Assembly: GCA_964544595.1 (NCBI GenBank)
Contig: CAZJBM010000003.1
Coordinates: 26,776-90,775, forward strand
From: JAGBWK01 sp964544595
GTDB lineage: Bacteria; Bacteroidota; Bacteroidia; Bacteroidales; Muribaculaceae
Direction: 5' to 3'
Length of the DNA stretch: 64,000 nt
This document shows, piece by piece, positions 7,522 through 16,259 of this stretch. Below the pieces are notes generated by a model. It was given only the letters and a program-made list of their open reading frames with translations. It was not told the origin of the DNA and did no database searches. The position numbers and the translations under genes are program-made. Each line of letters opens with the position of its first letter. The first letter of the stretch is position 1.

Positions 7522-10302
7522 TTGAAACATTGGATATTAACATTGATCGGCCTGCTGGGCGCCGCTTTGGCGGCCAAAGGGGAGTCGTATATGCTGTCGG
7601 GGCGCGTGGTTGACGCGGAGAGTGGCGAGACGCTTCCCTACTCCTCAATTATGGTGACGCCGGGCAATCACGCCGTTGCCGCTGACGCCGACGGCTCCTT
7701 CGCTCTTTCGCTGCCCGCTGCCGACTATACACTGACTGTCAGCTACATAGGTTTCAAGCCCTCGGTGCGCAAGATTTCGCTCAAATCGCCCTTAAGGCTG
7801 CAAGTCGCTCTCGACTCGGCTGAAAAGTCGCTCAAAGAGGTCGTGATCACCGCCACCGAGGGGGATGGGCTGACATCATCGTCGCGCATCGACCGGGAGG
7901 CGATGAACCATTTACAGCCCACGAGCTTCACCGACCTGCTCGAATTGCTCCCCGGCAACATATCGCGCGACCCCAACATGGGAACGGCCAACACAATAAG
8001 CCTCCGCGAGACAGGGACGATGAGTGCGACGGGCGCCCGAACGGTCAGCGACGACTACGCCATAACGTCGCTCGGCACGCAATTCATAATCGACGGCGCG
8101 CCAGTAGGCACCGACGCCAACCTTCAGAGCATACCCTCACAGGATGCCTCCGACCCCTCGGCCCGCCGCAGCGTCACCAACAAGGGGGTGGATATGCGAG
8201 CGATAGCTACCGACAACATAGAGTCGGTAGAGATAGTGCGCGGCATCCCCTCGGCTGAGTATGGCAATCTGACTTCGGGATTGGTGAATATAAAGCGTAT
8301 ACGCCGATCCACTCCCTTCACCTTCCGCTTCAAGGCCGATCAGTACAGCAAACTTTTCTCGGCCTCAAAGGGCTTCGCGATCGGGCAGAGCGGCAGCGCG
8401 GTTAACGTCGACGCGGGCTATCTCGATTCAAAGACCGATCCGCGCGACAATCTGGAGACATATAAGCGCGTGACCCTCGCGGCCCGCCCTACACTCCGCA
8501 TCAACTCAGACGACGTGAACACGCTATGGACTTTCGGCGTGGACTACACAGGCTCGTTTGACAACGCGCGCACCGACCCCGACCTCAATTACAATAAAAT
8601 CGACGAGTACGAATCGTCGTATAACAAATACGCCTTCATCAGCGATCTTAATCTCGCTCTCAACCATTGCTCATGGCTCGACAACATAGTGGTCAACGTA
8701 TCGGCCGACTATACGAGCGACCGCCTGACGCGCCGTAAGCAGGTAGCGCCGCAGAGAGCGTCGGTGGCGCCCTCGACCTACGACGATGGTGTGCACGACG
8801 GCCATTATCTGCTATCGGAATATATCTGCGACTTTGAGGTCGACGGCAAGCCGGTAAACATAAATCTGCGCCTCAAAGCCAACGGCAAAGCCTCCAAAGG
8901 GAGATTCCTTACCCAATACAAAGCCGGGATAGAATGGTCATTTGCCAAAAACTACGGGCGGGGCCAGGTTTATGATTTAGACCGTCCGCTGTCGGCTTCA
9001 TGGAGCACGCGCCCGCGAGCTTTCCGCGATATTCCCTCGCTGCAAGTGCTGTCGGGGTTTCTTGAAGATGAGCTGACGGCCAACGTCGGCAACAGCCGCG
9101 CGGAGCTGCGCGCGGGAGCCCGATTCATCACCCTCCCCGCGCTCGATGGCCGCTACGACATTGCCCGAAAGCCATATTTCGATCCCCGCTTCAATGTAGC
9201 GTGGCACTTCCCTGAGATCTCGGCGGGGCGTCCGCTCCGATTCATGATAGCGGGGGGATGGGGCTTGACCACCAAAATGCCCACAATCGACTATCTCTTT
9301 CCGCAATGCCACTACAACGACCTGATACAGCTCAACTACTACGACGCGGCAAATCCGCTGGAATATAGCCGCATCAACCTGCGCACATATAAGGTCGACG
9401 CCACCAACTATGCGCTTCATCCTGCCCGAAACGGCAAATGGGAGGTGAGGGCCAGCGCCTCGTGGGGCAACAACCGCCTGTCGGTAGGGTATTTTCAGGA
9501 ACGGATGACCGACGGTTTCCGCTACTCATCGGTTTATTCACCCTACGCTTACCGAAAATATGACGCTACGGCTATCGACCCGACGGCTCTTACGGCCCCT
9601 CCGGCTCTCGAAGGGCTGCCATACGAGGACGTTAGGGTGCTCGACGGATTTCGCCGCGCCTCCAACGGCACCCGCATCCTTAAGCGGGGCATCGAGTATC
9701 AGATTTCAACAGAGCGATGGCGCCCACTGTGCACTTCGCTTATAATCAGCGGCGCATGGTTTAAATCGACATACTCCAACTCGCAGATGCTCTATTCGAC
9801 GGTCAATGACGCGGTAGGCGATCAAGCTATCAGCGACATGTATGTAGGCATTTACGACACAACCGACGGGCGCGTAAACGAGCAGTTGAACACCAATTTC
9901 ATGTTTGACACCCAAATACCGCGCTGGGGGCTGATATTCTCGACGACGGTGCAGTGTATGTGGTATGTGAAAACGACACGCTTGCGCGACAACCCGGTGC
10001 CCGACTCCTACATATCGGCTGCCGACGGACTCCTGCGCCCATACACTGCCGAAGCGGTCGAGGCCAATCAACTTCTCGGCTATCTGGTGAAGAGCTATAA
10101 CGACGACGCCTACCGCACCGTGAAAGTGCCGACGGCTGTCTATCTCAACCTGAAGGCCACCAAGCAGATAGGCCGCTGGCTGAGGGTATCGGCCTTTGTC
10201 AACCGCATAGTCGACTATCTTCCCGACTATAAGAGCAACGGCATGACCGTAAGAAGATATTCTGACGCCTACTTCGGCATGGAGGCCACAGTAATAATAT
10301 AG
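7522..10302 (+). CDS. TonB-dependent outer-membrane receptor
   Basis: A 926-residue outer-membrane transporter. From the N-terminus it has a signal peptide, a carboxypeptidase-regulatory-like domain (LSGRVVDAESGETLPYSSI, about residues 25-105), a plug domain (SFTDLLELLPGNISRDPN and the GTQFIIDGAPVGTDAN region, ending near ESVEIVRGIPSAEYGNLTSG) and a 22-strand-type barrel. The start is TTG 7522: it directly precedes the signal peptide, and an in-frame stop lies 18 bp upstream. It heads a tight operon with a DUF4876 lipoprotein, a DUF6850-type barrel and an M16 peptidase. No SusD partner is present, so the substrate is probably not a glycan of the Sus type. Confidence 0.9.
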   Translation: MKHWILTLIGLLGAALAAKGESYMLSGRVVDAESGETLPYSSIMVTPGNHAVAADADGSFALSLPAADYTLTVSYIGFKPSVRKISLKSPLRLQVALDSAEKSLKEVVITATEGDGLTSSSRIDREAMNHLQPTSFTDLLELLPGNISRDPNMGTANTISLRETGTMSATGARTVSDDYAITSLGTQFIIDGAPVGTDANLQSIPSQDASDPSARRSVTNKGVDMRAIATDNIESVEIVRGIPSAEYGNLTSGLVNIKRIRRSTPFTFRFKADQYSKLFSASKGFAIGQSGSAVNVDAGYLDSKTDPRDNLETYKRVTLAARPTLRINSDDVNTLWTFGVDYTGSFDNARTDPDLNYNKIDEYESSYNKYAFISDLNLALNHCSWLDNIVVNVSADYTSDRLTRRKQVAPQRASVAPSTYDDGVHDGHYLLSEYICDFEVDGKPVNINLRLKANGKASKGRFLTQYKAGIEWSFAKNYGRGQVYDLDRPLSASWSTRPRAFRDIPSLQVLSGFLEDELTANVGNSRAELRAGARFITLPALDGRYDIARKPYFDPRFNVAWHFPEISAGRPLRFMIAGGWGLTTKMPTIDYLFPQCHYNDLIQLNYYDAANPLEYSRINLRTYKVDATNYALHPARNGKWEVRASASWGNNRLSVGYFQERMTDGFRYSSVYSPYAYRKYDATAIDPTALTAPPALEGLPYEDVRVLDGFRRASNGTRILKRGIEYQISTERWRPLCTSLIISGAWFKSTYSNSQMLYSTVNDAVGDQAISDMYVGIYDTTDGRVNEQLNTNFMFDTQIPRWGLIFSTTVQCMWYVKTTRLRDNPVPDSYISAADGLLRPYTAEAVEANQLLGYLVKSYNDDAYRTVKVPTAVYLNLKATKQIGRWLRVSAFVNRIVDYLPDYKSNGMTVRRYSDAYFGMEATVII

Positions 10303-10343
10303 TAATCCCACATACTTGTCAAATCAATAATCAAATTAAATAT

Positions 10344-11612
10344 ATGAACAGGATATTCGCGATATTAATTACGATGACAGCGCTTTGCGCTTGCGATGAC
10401 TCGCTCGACGGCGCTATAGACAGAATCGAAGTGGAGGTAAATATCATTACCTCTGACGCCACCGTCGCCTCGAAGAGCGACGAGGCGATAGAGTTTCGCA
10501 ACATAGCTTCGGGAAGGATGTCGAAATTCGAGGCCGGGGAGCCTGTGATGCTTGTGACGGGTATGTACGACGTATCGTACACGGCCTCGGCTGTTCTCGA
10601 TAACGGCGCCAAATCGATGATCCGCGCCAACGCTTCGAGCGTGATTATCGACAAGAGCCATAACTCGGTGACTCTGACCACCTACTGCATGGTAGAGAAC
10701 GACGACCTGATTATCTCCGAAATATTTTTTGCCGGTACGCTCCAACCCTCAGGCAACCAATATTACGGCGACGACTACGTGAAACTCTACAACAACACCG
10801 ATCATGTGATCTACGCCGACGGCATAACGTTTTTCGAGACAAAATTTCTCACCACCGAAAAGCGGGTTTACACGCCCGACGTGATGGCTACCGACGTGAC
10901 AGTTCAGGCCCTGTACACCATTCCGGGCAGCGGCAAGGATCATCCGGTAGAGCCGGGCGAGTACCTGCTGCTGGCCGACACCGGGATAGACCACCGGGTG
11001 GCTAACCCCAACTCCTTTGACCTCTCAGGAGCCGACTTCGAGTGGTATGACCAGTCGACAACGCCATCGACCATGGATATTGACGGCCCTACGGTTGATA
11101 ACCTTGATAAATGGTATTGCTACACGCTCTCGATATTCCTGCTCCATAACCGCGGCTTCAAGGCCTACGGCATAGCGCGCATACCTATCGACCGCGACAC
11201 GTATCTTAAAGACTACCGCTACGACTTTGATTATGAGATAGTATCGGAGGTGGGAACATTCCCGATGAGCGGCAACGCCTACCGCCTGCCCAACGAGTGG
11301 GTCGCGGATATAGTGAATTGCAGCGTCGCCTCGCAGTATGCCTGGAATCTGTGCGCCCCGGCTCTTGACTCGGGGTGGACTTACTGCGGCACGATGGATA
11401 AGGACAAAACGCGCTATTTCAAGGCTGTGCGCCGTAAGTTGCTGTATATTAATGATAAAGGCAATCCTGTATATAAAGACACAAACAATTCGTCGGTCGA
11501 TTTTAACCCGGAGGTCACTCCCTCGGAAATTGAAATCCAACATACGGCCATCGACGTCGACGGCAATGCCGCTGAGCGTATCACCTACGACGGAGTAACT
11601 CCAATCAAATGA
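10344..11612 (+). CDS. DUF4876-type surface lipoprotein
   Basis: A 422-residue lipoprotein; the signal peptide ends near the lipobox LCACD (Cys16). The first 110 residues look like a beta-sandwich (VEVNIITSDATVASK onward). The remainder includes LIISEIFFAGT followed by GDDYVKLYNNTDHVIYADGI, a lamin-tail-like segment typical of the DUF4876 family. Its place 41 bp after a TonB receptor suggests a surface-exposed substrate-binding partner, in the position SusD holds elsewhere; that role is inferred. Its stop overlaps the next start by 4 bp (ATGA), showing translational coupling. Confidence 0.75.
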   Translation: MNRIFAILITMTALCACDDSLDGAIDRIEVEVNIITSDATVASKSDEAIEFRNIASGRMSKFEAGEPVMLVTGMYDVSYTASAVLDNGAKSMIRANASSVIIDKSHNSVTLTTYCMVENDDLIISEIFFAGTLQPSGNQYYGDDYVKLYNNTDHVIYADGITFFETKFLTTEKRVYTPDVMATDVTVQALYTIPGSGKDHPVEPGEYLLLADTGIDHRVANPNSFDLSGADFEWYDQSTTPSTMDIDGPTVDNLDKWYCYTLSIFLLHNRGFKAYGIARIPIDRDTYLKDYRYDFDYEIVSEVGTFPMSGNAYRLPNEWVADIVNCSVASQYAWNLCAPALDSGWTYCGTMDKDKTRYFKAVRRKLLYINDKGNPVYKDTNNSSVDFNPEVTPSEIEIQHTAIDVDGNAAERITYDGVTPIK

Positions 11613-13099
11613 TACGAATACTCGCCATATCGATAATCGCGTTGCCGCTGCTGCTGTCGGCTCAGACTGATCCGACTGTAGCGGAGCGGGCTTACGTCCA
11701 CGCCGACCCGGTCGCGCGGGTATTCGAGAGATCGTATGCCGACCCGGTGGTGTATCAGCTCCGCGACTCGGTGTCGCTCAGCGATATACGGTTGGGCTAC
11801 ACGTCGCGGAATGAGAGCGAGCCTCTGAGCCTGCAGCTCGGCGACGGCGAGAGCTATTTCTCGGCCCGCGCCCGCGCATATATAAAGCATGGCACGTCAA
11901 CCCTATGGGGCCGAGCTTCGTATAGCAACGGCAGGGTCAGCGGCACGGTATGGAACGAATCGGCCGACGCCGCCCTGATCTATCCATACTTCACGGCCGA
12001 CTCGGTCGGCGGCGATATGAAGCTGGAGCGCTATCTCTTCGCGGGAGGATACGCCGACCGCCGCGGGAGATGGCTATGGGGCGCGGAGCTGCTCTACGAG
12101 GCGGGGCTGTATTATCGCAACGCGGACCCGCGGCCGCGCAACGTCGCGGGTCGGCTCGACCTCTCGGCGGGCATAGGCTACAGAGTGGGGCGGAGCGTCG
12201 CGGCGGTGGCCATAAAGCTGCGTAAATACAAGCAAACCAACGATATAAAATTTGTCAGCGAGATGGGTAAGTCGAAGGTGTATCATCTCACGAGGCTCGG
12301 AAACCATTACGCCCGCTTCGCGGGGGAGGGTGAGTCGGCCTATTTCGACGGTTATCGCTACGGAGTGGCGGCTGATATTTACCCGATTGAAGGAGAGGGG
12401 CTTGTGCTTTCGGCCGATTTGTCGCGGTTCACGTTTAAGAAGGTGCTGACGGCGCTCAATAAGCTACCTCTATGCCACGCGTGGCACAACGCGATGTCGC
12501 TCGAAGCGGGTTGGAAATCAGCTCAATGGGGGTTGACGGCTCGCTTCGAGGCGTATCGGCGCCACGGAGCGGAGTCGCTTTTCGGCGACGCGTCGTCGGG
12601 CATTTATCCCAAAATCGGGGAGATAGAGATGTATGCCGACAATCATTATGCAGCCGCCTTCGAGGGGGCATATCAGATAAAGGTCGCCCGGTCAGCGAGC
12701 ATAGCTATAGCTTCCTCGGCGGCTTACACGCATAGGTCGACGATCTACGCCGACCCGGCTTCGGAACGGCTTCTGAACAGCGTAGCGGCGAGCGTGTCGC
12801 TGTCGGGCAGAGCGCTGATAGCGCGCCGCTGGATGGTCGACGGACGGATCGGGGGAGGAGTTCAAAATCCTGTCGCATCGCGGCTGTCGCTGCCCGAACT
12901 GACCACACTTACCAACATCGAGATTCGCGACTTCGCCATAGCCCGAAAAAAATCGGGTAATCTGGAGCTGCAACTAACGGCAACGCGCACACTAAATGAC
13001 CGCTTCGCCCTCGCCATTGAGGGAAGCTATCGCCGGGGCTTCTATTCACAAGGAATTTCAACCGACGATATTCAAGCCTCGATTAAGTTAATATTTTAG
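11609..13099 (+). CDS. DUF6850-type outer-membrane beta-barrel protein
   Basis: A 496-residue protein with a signal peptide ending in LLLSAQ. A long series of amphipathic strands follows, for example RAYIKHGTSTLWGRASYSNG and RWLWGAELLYEAGLYYR, and it ends in a C-terminal aromatic residue (IKLIF) as outer-membrane barrels do. The order TonB receptor, DUF4876, this protein matches the DUF6850 family context that I recall for Bacteroidales. It overlaps the DUF4876 gene by 4 bp and is 16 bp ahead of the peptidase gene. The exact function is unknown; it may be a pore or assembly partner of the receptor. Confidence 0.7.
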   Translation: MIRILAISIIALPLLLSAQTDPTVAERAYVHADPVARVFERSYADPVVYQLRDSVSLSDIRLGYTSRNESEPLSLQLGDGESYFSARARAYIKHGTSTLWGRASYSNGRVSGTVWNESADAALIYPYFTADSVGGDMKLERYLFAGGYADRRGRWLWGAELLYEAGLYYRNADPRPRNVAGRLDLSAGIGYRVGRSVAAVAIKLRKYKQTNDIKFVSEMGKSKVYHLTRLGNHYARFAGEGESAYFDGYRYGVAADIYPIEGEGLVLSADLSRFTFKKVLTALNKLPLCHAWHNAMSLEAGWKSAQWGLTARFEAYRRHGAESLFGDASSGIYPKIGEIEMYADNHYAAAFEGAYQIKVARSASIAIASSAAYTHRSTIYADPASERLLNSVAASVSLSGRALIARRWMVDGRIGGGVQNPVASRLSLPELTTLTNIEIRDFAIARKKSGNLELQLTATRTLNDRFALAIEGSYRRGFYSQGISTDDIQASIKLIF

Positions 13100-13115
13100 A
13101 AACACAAAACAAGAT

Positions 13116-15935
13116 ATGATGAAAAAAATCCTGACAATTCTCGCACTGGGCGCTGCGATGACGGCCTCGGCTCTCAATAAGCTGCCTATCGACCCCGAAC
13201 TGCGTATCGGGCGGCTCGACAACGGGCTGACTTACTACATACGCCACAACGAGCGCCCCGCCGGACAAGCCGATTTCTTCCTGGCCCAAAGCGTAGGCTC
13301 GATCAACGAGGAGGAGAATCAGCGCGGGCTGGCTCACTTCCTGGAGCACATGTGCTTCAACGGGACTGAAAATTTCCCCGGAAATTCGCTTATTGACTAT
13401 CTGGAGACGATAGGGGTGAAATTCGGGGCGAATCTCAACGCCTACACTTCGACCGACCGCACGGTATACAATATATGCGCCGTGCCGACGGCGAGGGTTT
13501 CGTCGCTCGACTCATGCCTTATGATACTCCGCGACTGGAGCGGGCGCCTGCTCCTGAACGACAAGGATATAGAGGAGGAGAGGGGCGTCATAGTAGGGGA
13601 ATGGAGGCAGCGGAGCGGCCAGGCGTCGGCCCGACTCTTGGAGAAGGCCGCTCCCGAAATCTATCCCGGAAGCCGCTACGGCGAGCGTATGCCGATAGGG
13701 TTGATGTCGGTGGTTGAGAATTTCAAGCCGGAGGAATTGCGCGACTATTACCGCAAGTGGTATCATCCGCATAATCAGTGCGTCATAGTAGTGGGCGATA
13801 TCGACCCGGACTATATGGAGGGGCAGATAAAGGCGATGTGGGCCGACGCGAAGGGGGGACCCGCTTCGGTGAAATCGACCGAGCTGAAGATCGAGCCTAA
13901 CAAGGAGGTGATCGCGACGGTGCAGACCGATCCCGAGCAGGGGCAGACCATGCTCCAGATGTATATAAAGCATGGCGGGGTAGAGGGGGAAGATGAGGGC
14001 ACGATCGCCGAGCTGCGCCGCGAGGTGGCAGGCTCGATGGTGTGCGATATGCTCGCCGAGCGCTATGATGAGGTAGAGAACGAGCCCGACGCTCCGTTTG
14101 CTAATCTGGGTATCGGCGATATGCACTTCCTGCTCGCGTCGAGACAGCCGGCGCTGCTTGTCCGCGCCACCGCGCGGAAGGGGGAGGAGAAGGCCGCGAT
14201 GAAGGCTTTCGCCACTGAGCTGAAGCGCGCGGCCGCGAGCGGTTTCACCCCCGCGGAGCTTGAGCGCGCCAAGCTGACGGCCCGCTCCGATGCCGACAGC
14301 CGCTTCGCCTCAGCGGGGACGATTACCAATACGGCCTACGCTAAGGAGTATGCCAATCATTTCCTCGAAGGGGGCGTAATACCCTCAGAGGAGCAGCGAT
14401 ACAAGATGATAAAAGGGGTGATCTCGCAGATGAAGCTCGCAGATGTCAACGACTATATCGCCTCGATCGTCACGCCGGAGGATGAAAACGCGGTCATTAT
14501 CTGCTACGCACCCGCCGGAACTACGCTGACCGGGGCCGACCTCGCGGAGGCGTATAAGGGCGTGGATGGCTCTAAGCTTGACGCCTACGTCGACAAATTC
14601 GCCGGGAGGCCGCTGCTGGCCGCGACGCCGACGGCGGGGAAGATAGTGATGGAGGAGAAGCACCCGGTATTCGGCACGACGATATGGACTCTCTCCAACG
14701 GCATAAGGGTGAATCTCAACCCCAACGACTATGAGGGGGACAAGGTGAAGATACTGGCGAAGTCGCCGGGAGGCATTTCGCAGAGCTATGACCCGGCATT
14801 GTCGGCTGACTATATGGCTCTGAACGATGTGCTGGCGCTCAGCGCGGTGGGGGAGAACTCGATGACCGACCTGCGCAAACTCCTGGCGGGTAAGAAGGTG
14901 AGCAGCTATGCCTCGGTGGAGAAAATGGAGGAGTCGCTCGGAGCGTCGGCCACGGCGTCGGATATGGCGACGGCGTTTCAGCTCATCTATCTCCGCGCCA
15001 CCGACCTGCGAAAAGACCCGAAGGCGTTCGCTGCATATCTGGCCAATCAGCGGATCAAGGCTGAGAGCCGCAGCGGGAGCCCGGTGCACGTGATGGGCGA
15101 CTCGATCCACGCCAATGTGTTTGACCACCACCCCCTCGGCGGGGAGCATCTGCATCAGGGTGATCTCGACCGCATCGATTATGACCGTATTCTCGCTCTA
15201 TGGGGCGACCGCTTCGGCGATATGTCGGATTTCACTTTCTACGTTTCGGGCAACTTTGACGCGGACTCGATCCGCCCGTTGATTGAGACTTACGTGGCTT
15301 CGCTCCCGGCCAACGGCCGCATGGAGCAGCCTAAGGATATGAATTACCACTATGCGCGAACCCGCGATTCGCGGCGGTGGACTATGCCGATGGAGAATAA
15401 GGAGGCTATCACCTACACTTTCTATAACGGACCATGCGAGTATAATCTCGACAATGTGGTGAAGGGGCATATTTTCGGCTCGATACTTCAGTCGCGCCTC
15501 CGCGAGGATCTGCGCGAGAAGCGGGGGTGGACCTACGGGGTGAAATGCCATGTCGGCATCTCGGCTGGGATGAACGGCAGCGACGGCGCGAACGCGATAA
15601 TGCCTGTATATATCCGCGTGGCTCCCGAGCACGCCGAATCGGCGTTTACGGTGGTGGCCGAAACGGTCAACGCGCTTTCGCTCCCCGGATTGATCACGGC
15701 GGCTGAGTTGGCGAAGGTGAAGGAGTATATGGCGAAGAATTACAAGGAGAATTCGCGCGATAACGGCTACTGGATCACGGTGATGCGCATGTATGACCGA
15801 TTTGGCGAGGATATGCATTCGCGGTATCTCGATATTCTCGAAGGGCTGACGCCGGAGGATGTCGCGGAGTTTGGGGCGCGATATATGGCGGATGCGCCGG
15901 GCATATTGAGGCTTAGCCTGAGTCCGGAGGAGTAG
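13116..15935 (+). CDS. M16 (insulinase/pitrilysin) family metallopeptidase
   Basis: A 939-residue periplasmic zinc peptidase with a short signal peptide. The inverted zinc motif HxxEH is visible as HFLEH (His74, Glu77, His78), and the distal glutamate lies in EEERGVIVGEW near residue 152. Two M16 halves are present; the second, inactive half begins near residue 510 (TIWTLSNGIRVNLNPNDYEG), and a later RLREDLREKRGWTYGV segment is the conserved R/Y substrate-binding motif. It is the last gene of the TonB receptor operon, suggesting that imported peptides are cut in the periplasm. A palindromic terminator follows. Confidence 0.92.
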   Translation: MMKKILTILALGAAMTASALNKLPIDPELRIGRLDNGLTYYIRHNERPAGQADFFLAQSVGSINEEENQRGLAHFLEHMCFNGTENFPGNSLIDYLETIGVKFGANLNAYTSTDRTVYNICAVPTARVSSLDSCLMILRDWSGRLLLNDKDIEEERGVIVGEWRQRSGQASARLLEKAAPEIYPGSRYGERMPIGLMSVVENFKPEELRDYYRKWYHPHNQCVIVVGDIDPDYMEGQIKAMWADAKGGPASVKSTELKIEPNKEVIATVQTDPEQGQTMLQMYIKHGGVEGEDEGTIAELRREVAGSMVCDMLAERYDEVENEPDAPFANLGIGDMHFLLASRQPALLVRATARKGEEKAAMKAFATELKRAAASGFTPAELERAKLTARSDADSRFASAGTITNTAYAKEYANHFLEGGVIPSEEQRYKMIKGVISQMKLADVNDYIASIVTPEDENAVIICYAPAGTTLTGADLAEAYKGVDGSKLDAYVDKFAGRPLLAATPTAGKIVMEEKHPVFGTTIWTLSNGIRVNLNPNDYEGDKVKILAKSPGGISQSYDPALSADYMALNDVLALSAVGENSMTDLRKLLAGKKVSSYASVEKMEESLGASATASDMATAFQLIYLRATDLRKDPKAFAAYLANQRIKAESRSGSPVHVMGDSIHANVFDHHPLGGEHLHQGDLDRIDYDRILALWGDRFGDMSDFTFYVSGNFDADSIRPLIETYVASLPANGRMEQPKDMNYHYARTRDSRRWTMPMENKEAITYTFYNGPCEYNLDNVVKGHIFGSILQSRLREDLREKRGWTYGVKCHVGISAGMNGSDGANAIMPVYIRVAPEHAESAFTVVAETVNALSLPGLITAAELAKVKEYMAKNYKENSRDNGYWITVMRMYDRFGEDMHSRYLDILEGLTPEDVAEFGARYMADAPGILRLSLSPEE

Positions 15936-15966
15936 GGCAAAGGATTGATTTTTTTAGAGGTAAAAG

Positions 15967-15995
15967 GTAAGGCTACTCGCGCGAGTAGCCTTTAC
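15967..15995 (+). terminator. terminator-like perfect palindrome
   Basis: AAGGCTACTCGC and GCGAGTAGCCTT abut at 15969-15992 as a perfect inverted repeat just after the M16 stop. A long T run is lacking, so efficiency is uncertain. Confidence 0.6.
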
Positions 15996-16023
15996 TATGG
16001 GGTAACGTATTGTGTATCAGGAA

Positions 16024-16041
16024 GCTGCACCATGGTGCAGC
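16024..16041. repeat. perfect 18-bp palindrome
   Basis: GCTGCACCATGGTGCAGC is its own reverse complement. It directly precedes the REP-like array and could be an operator or hairpin. Confidence 0.7.
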
Positions 16042-16045
16042 ACTA

Positions 16046-16251
16046 CTGGGCGGGGGCACAACGCCGTTAGACGCTTTCTGACGGCTGAAGCCGTCACCCA
16101 GTAAAAGAGATATTTACCGGGCGGGGATGCAGGGGTGGACGCTTTCTGACGGCTGAAGCCGTCGCCCAGTAAAAGAGATATTTGCTGGGCGGGGGCACAG
16201 GGGTAGACGCTTTCTGACGGCTGAAGCCGTCGCCCAGTAAAAGAGATAATT
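16046..16251. repeat. REP-like tandem array of three 67-71 bp units
   Basis: This fills most of the 324-bp gap 15936-16259. Units are at 16046-16116, 16117-16184 and 16185-16251. Each opens with CTGGGCGGGG (CCGGGCGGGG in unit 2), contains the hairpin GACGGCTGAAGCCGTC, and closes with (A/G)CCCAGTAAAAGAGATA. The opening CTGGGCG can pair with the closing CGCCCAG, so each unit folds as a two-part stem. A 21-bp direct repeat beginning GTGCAGCACTACTGGG bounds the array (16035-16055 and 16252-16272). Its right copy covers the stop codon of the phosphatase gene. Confidence 0.9.
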
Positions 16252-16259
16252 GTGCAGCA

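Noticed and set aside
16046..16251. The three-unit array as a CRISPR.
   Set aside because: The conserved part is most of each unit, there are no distinct spacers of constant length, and no cas genes are near.
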